A stretch of DNA of 64,000 nucleotides from Adiantum capillus-veneris (lineage: Eukaryota; Streptophyta; Polypodiopsida; Polypodiales; Pteridaceae): contig CM043957.1 in the NCBI GenBank assembly GCA_014529385.2, forward strand, positions 67,353,503 through 67,417,502, written 5' to 3'. Within the stretch, counting starts at the first letter, position 1. Each line of letters begins with the position of its first letter. Shown one piece after another: positions 60,434-64,000 of the stretch. The notes below the pieces were generated by a model. It saw only the letters and a list, made by a program, of their open reading frames with translations. It did no database searches and was not told the DNA's origin. The position numbers were made by a program, and so were the translations under genes.

Positions 60434-61635
60434 ATGGATTTAGATATCAATATGACTTTTGATTTCGACCAAATACACCTAATCCTGCCCATGATGGCTC
60501 GCGGCCGGAACACGCTCTCATAGAGAGTGCCCGCGACACTACGGCAGGTGACGACACTTATGAATTGCTTGATATTCAAGAATTTTGTGCACTTCAGACA
60601 TGCATATCAGTCATGGAAGGAAATTTTAAATCTTTAAATGAAAAAATCATTAAATTATCCATGTTAGTGATCCAATTAATGCAACAGCAGTCCAAGGGTC
60701 CTGCTGACATGCACATGCATGAGCACGTTGCTACACAGCGGCGGCAAGGCCCTTCTGATCATGGACAAGGTCCATCTGTCGATGCTTTGCACACTCTCAC
60801 TGCAAAAGAGGTGTATGAGTTGTTTAAAAACACCAAACCACTGACTTTTAAGGGAGAAGATCGAGGCCGCAATAAGGATGCAGTGAATATCTTTCTCAGC
60901 AAGTGGGATTGAATTCACGCCTTACGGCGTACTCTGGATGCAGTCACAGCATTGCAAACAAGTTTAACTTTGGAAGGCGAGGCCTACAAATGGTGGATGT
61001 CTCTCAGGGAGAATAATATCATACCACAGAGTTGGGCAGCTTTTGAAACTGTGTTTCACAAAGAATTCTTGCCTACAAATGAGGCAGATCGGAATTGGAC
61101 GGCTTGGGACATGTGGTCCATGCTCCAATACCCATCATTACTTGAATATATATCTCACTATCGGGATGTTATCGTCAAGTTGGAAGGCCTAGATACCTTT
61201 CAGCAAGTACGGGAGTTTAAACGTGGTCTGACACCAGAGCTTAAGAAGCACGTCAAGACCCAAGACCCTAAAACACTTAAGGAAGCCATAGTGAAAGCAC
61301 ATATTCACGATGATCCAGATGAAAGGAAATCACATCATAATCACGTGCCTGCAAATACACATGGTAATACACGCACACTGTATGGGCACGATAAAAGGAA
61401 ATTTATAGTAGCCAATTCAGAAGCATCTAAAAAACCCAAGGGGTCCAGAGGTCCTCTCTCTCCTAAGGACTTTGATAAAGCTAAGAAAGAGAAATTATGT
61501 TTTCAATGTTTAGGAAGCGGTCATGGCAAAAAGGATTGTCCCAAGGGGAAATCTACTGCTCATGGTAAGGACAAAGCAGTGCACACAGTGCAACTGCTGC
61601 CTCTTGAGTCTTCCTCACGATTCTCTATAGTGTAA
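60434..61635 (+). pseudogene. gag of chromovirus copy 3
   Basis: ATG at 60434 is shared with copies 1 and 2; the first 130 bp then contain a frameshift. A long open part runs 60565-60912, stops (TGA where copy 2 has a Gly codon), and resumes in frame 60952-61635. It includes the linker SKGPADMHMHEHV, KEVYELFKNTKPLTF, the capsid core (EAYKWWMSLRENNIIPQSW, FLPTNEADRNW, FKRGLTPELKKHVKT) and the knuckle CFQCLGSGHGKKDC. TAA at 61633 replaces a Glu codon of copy 2. Confidence 0.85.
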
Positions 61636-62121
61636 GTAATACACACCGAGGTGGTGCATGAATGCTATCTCACAGCTTCCATGTGGCAACAGACCTTCGG
61701 ACCACATGAGTTAGTACGTATGCATGGATCTCTGCAAGGGCATAAGGTGCGCATCTTGGTAGATGATGGTGCTACTCACAATTTTATCAATTACGGATTG
61801 GTGAAAAAACTTGAATTGCCTCAAACTCCGAGTACCCACCACTATAAGGTAGCAATGATGAATGGACATGATACCAAAATCTGGGATACTCAAGTCCGAG
61901 CTGTTTCGTTGGAAGTACAAAGCTACTCCACATCCTTGGATTTTCAGGTTATGAACATGGAGAGGGCAGACGTGGTCCTTGGTAGGGAATGGTTGCATAG
62001 CGTAGGACCATCACTGAAGCGTAGCTATGAGCACAACAGTTTGATGTTCGAATCCCATGGCGCACATGTGTTGTTGTTAGGAGAGAAGGATGTACCTTCT
62101 TCACCATTGATGTACAGCTGA
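61636..62121 (+). pseudogene. protease of chromovirus copy 3
   Basis: In frame with gag after the stop at 61633. Retropepsin-like: LVRMHGSLQGHKVRILVDDG with ATHNFINYGLVKK, then MNGHDTKIWDTQVRAV and ERADVVLGREWLHSVGPS. The catalytic triad reads D-D-G rather than D-S/T-G, as in copy 2 and the older fragment at 31001-31195. A 2-bp deletion near 62104 truncates it at 62121. Confidence 0.8.
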
Positions 62122-62125
62122 GCTT

Positions 62126-63165
62126 ATGCATCTCGTTTCTGATAATGAAATAGATCAAGTTTTATTGTGTTACTCGTTGTCTCATTTTCTCTCTAATATT
62201 GAATCTGTTGAACATTCCTCAACGCCGCATGCTTCTCTCTCATCTCTTCCACCAATGGCTACTTCCAAACAAGCAAAAGTTGCTTGTGAGCTACAAAATT
62301 TATTAAAGGAATTTCACGATGTTTTTCCTAATGATTTGCCATCAGGATTACCGTCGACACAATCGGTGCAACATAGCATTGATGTGGTTGCAGGCAGTAA
62401 ACCTGTTAGTAAACCGCCCTTCTGTATGAGTTACTCTGAAGCTGTTGAGGTGGAACATCAGCTTGCTGACTACCTTAGCAAAGGGTTTATCCAGCCTAGT
62501 TCTTCACCATGGGCTTCTCCTATCCTATTAGTGAAGAAAAAAGACGGTAGTATGCGCATGTGCGTAGAGTACCGTGGCTTAAATGCGGTTACTGTTAAGA
62601 ACAAGTACCCATTGCCACGCGTGGATGAGTTTTTCGACAAACTCACTCATGCTCGTATTTTTACGAAAATAGACTTGCGATCAGGTTATCACCAAGTCCG
62701 TATTCGACTTGCTGATATACCCAAAACTGCATTTCGAACAAGGTTTGGACACTACGAGTTTTTGGTTATGCCCTTTGGGTTAACCAATGCGCCCGCAACA
62801 TTCATGACACTTATGGATAGTGTCTTGAAGCCATATTTGGACAAATTTGTCATCATTTTTCTTGATGACATTCTAGTATACAGTGCTTCTGAGGAAGAAC
62901 ACTTGCAACATCTGAGGCAGGTGTTCGAATTGTTACAAACAAATAAATTATATGCCAAGGAATCTAAGTGTGATTTTTTGAAAGAAGAAATTCACCATCT
63001 TGGGCATGTTATTTCAGCTAATGGGCTATATATGGATCAGTCCAAAGTGGATACAATCAGGTAGTGGCCTTCTCCTAAAAATCTGGAGGAGTTACAGATT
63101 TTTTTAGGATTTGCAGGTTTTTATTGAAGGTTCATTAAAAACTATACTAATATTGTTGTTCCCAT
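62126..63165 (+). pseudogene. reverse transcriptase of chromovirus copy 3
   Basis: A 312-codon open frame (to 63064) includes the pre-RT part ([20 protein letters not shown]), [75 protein letters not shown] and the catalytic FLDDILVYS. The thumb [21 protein letters not shown] is ended by TAG, and a second stop (TGA near 63127) follows in the same frame. The best-preserved RT in the window; all motifs through the palm are intact. Confidence 0.88.
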
Positions 63166-63660
63166 GACAGGCCAACTGAAAGGCAAAGGGAAATCTTTTC
63201 AGTGGAGACCCGCTCAACAGCACAGTTTTGATACGCTAAAGGATGCATTAGCTACAGCTCCCATACTAGCTATTGTAGATCCTTTGAAACCATTCGTTTT
63301 GGAAACGGATGCCAGTGACCGTGCTATTGGAGCAGTCCTGTTACAAGACAGACGGCCAAATGCATTTGAAAGAAAGAAGCTTGATGCAGCTTAGCAGAAC
63401 TACTCTGCTTATAAGCTCAAACTCTATGCAATAGTGTCTGCCTTAAAAACATGGCGGCATTATTTGTATGGTGCTCAGTTTGAGATTGTGTTTGACCATG
63501 AAAGCATCAAATGGTTTACACAACAAACAGATTTGAAGGGTCGGAAAGCCAGGTGGGCCGAGATTCTTCAGGAATATGACGCCAAGCTCCGGTATCGTAA
63601 AGGACAATACAATGTGGTGGCTGACACTCTAAGTCGTATGCAAGAGATCAATTCTCTCTT
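63166..63660 (+). pseudogene. RNase H of chromovirus copy 3
   Basis: PFVLETDASDRAIGAVLLQD (catalytic Asp) and KKLDAA end at TAG (63392), close to where copy 2 also has a stop. The same frame resumes at 63434 with LKTWRHYLYGAQFEIVFDHE, WFTQQTDLKGRKARWAEIL and YNVVADTLSRM. Confidence 0.82.
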
Positions 63661-64000
63661 GTTCACGGAACTTCGTAGTGAATTTTTGGATTCTCTAAAG
63701 GACAAATATGAGCATGATGAAGCACTATCGAGTGATGAACTACAGTGATGGAAGCGTTTCACCATCGACAATGGATACCTACTCCATAAGGGGAGAGTTT
63801 GTGTACCAACGAACACAAACATTCGGTGCCAAATTCTTTATGAATGTCATGATAGTCCAAGTGCAGGGCACCTGGGTATTAGAAAGACTTACGCTCTCGT
63901 ACGACGACAGTTTTACTGGCCAGGTTTACATGGCTTTGTTCAAGCTTATGTCTTGCATTGCCAAAAATGTCAACTTAACAAAGCAGAGCACCTGAAATCA
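63661..64000 (+). pseudogene. integrase tether and zinc finger, copy 3 (partial)
   Basis: The tether (INSLLFTELRSEFLDSLKDK) ends at TGA 63746. The same frame is then open to the window edge, with RFTIDNGYLLHKGRVCVP, HDSPSAGHLGIRKTY and FYWPGLHGFVQAYVLHCQKC, a complete HHCC arrangement (H-x6-H ... C-x2-C). The catalytic core lies beyond 64000. Confidence 0.8.

Larger units (their letters stand above)
59790..64000 (+). mobile_element. chromovirus copy 3, runs off right edge
   Basis: Leader, gag, protease, RT, RNase H and the start of integrase in order on the plus strand, closely matching copy 2. No LTR or PBS is present at the left end, where similarity begins abruptly at about 59790, so the 5' end is truncated. 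Inactivating changes seen: TGA at 60910, TAA at 61633, a 2-bp deletion near 62104, TAG at 63062, TGA near 63127, TAG at 63392 and TGA at 63746. Confidence 0.9.

Overview
The window looks like intergenic DNA from a large, repeat-rich land-plant nuclear genome. I found no intact host gene, tRNA, rRNA or CRISPR array. Nearly every recognisable coding stretch belongs to an LTR retrotransposon: Ty3/gypsy elements, including chromodomain-bearing chromoviruses, and Ty1/copia elements. All are broken by stops, frameshifts or truncation. Long (CT)n/(GA)n arrays and nested insertions are frequent. A fern or gymnosperm would fit this pattern, but nothing in the sequence fixes the lineage.

Layout. 1-3216: 5' end of gypsy element A (minus; gag, possible PBS, long LTR), apparently inserted in gag of element B. 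3217-7615: element B (minus; gag with a long N-terminal extension, a leader holding four copies of a 24-bp palindrome, a tRNA-Asp-type PBS, LTR). 7667-8818: leader and gag start of chromovirus copy 1 (plus). 8819-14684: chromovirus copy 2 (minus), nearly complete with two 153-bp LTRs, PBS, PPT, gag-PR-RT-RH-IN and chromodomain. 14685-15960: an unknown coding remnant and a promoter-like site. 15968-17030: AT-rich tandem array of about 151-bp units. 17355-21960: degraded gypsy element G (minus). 23779-29009: copia copy 1 (minus), bounded by TSD TGCTT. 29990-31912: degraded chromovirus-like fragment. 33335-33841 plus 39812-40700: one chromovirus remnant split by a 6-kb non-coding LTR element (33842-39811, TSD CATAG). 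41205-42732: gypsy pol remnant (plus), joined directly to truncated copia copy 2 (42733-45720). 48028-53147: copia copy 3 (plus), TSD TTCAA. 53812-55904: 3' LTR and RT/RNase H remnant of gypsy element D (minus). 55905-59790: 3' LTR, PPT and a long coiled-coil coding region of element C (minus), whose LTR resembles that of B. 59790-64000: chromovirus copy 3 (plus), running off the window.

The genes do not work together as a host pathway; they are successive insertions. Sequence-supported order: copia copy 1, copia copy 3 and the non-coding element keep exact target-site duplications and LTR pairs roughly 95-97% alike by eye, so they are the later events. The chromovirus remnant hosting the non-coding element is older. 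The features most worth a second look are the non-coding LTR element with its iterated 21-nt motif, the palindromic leaders of two unrelated gypsy families, the coiled-coil ORF just upstream of a 3' LTR, and the head-to-head chromovirus copies that form a 1.1-kb inverted repeat.
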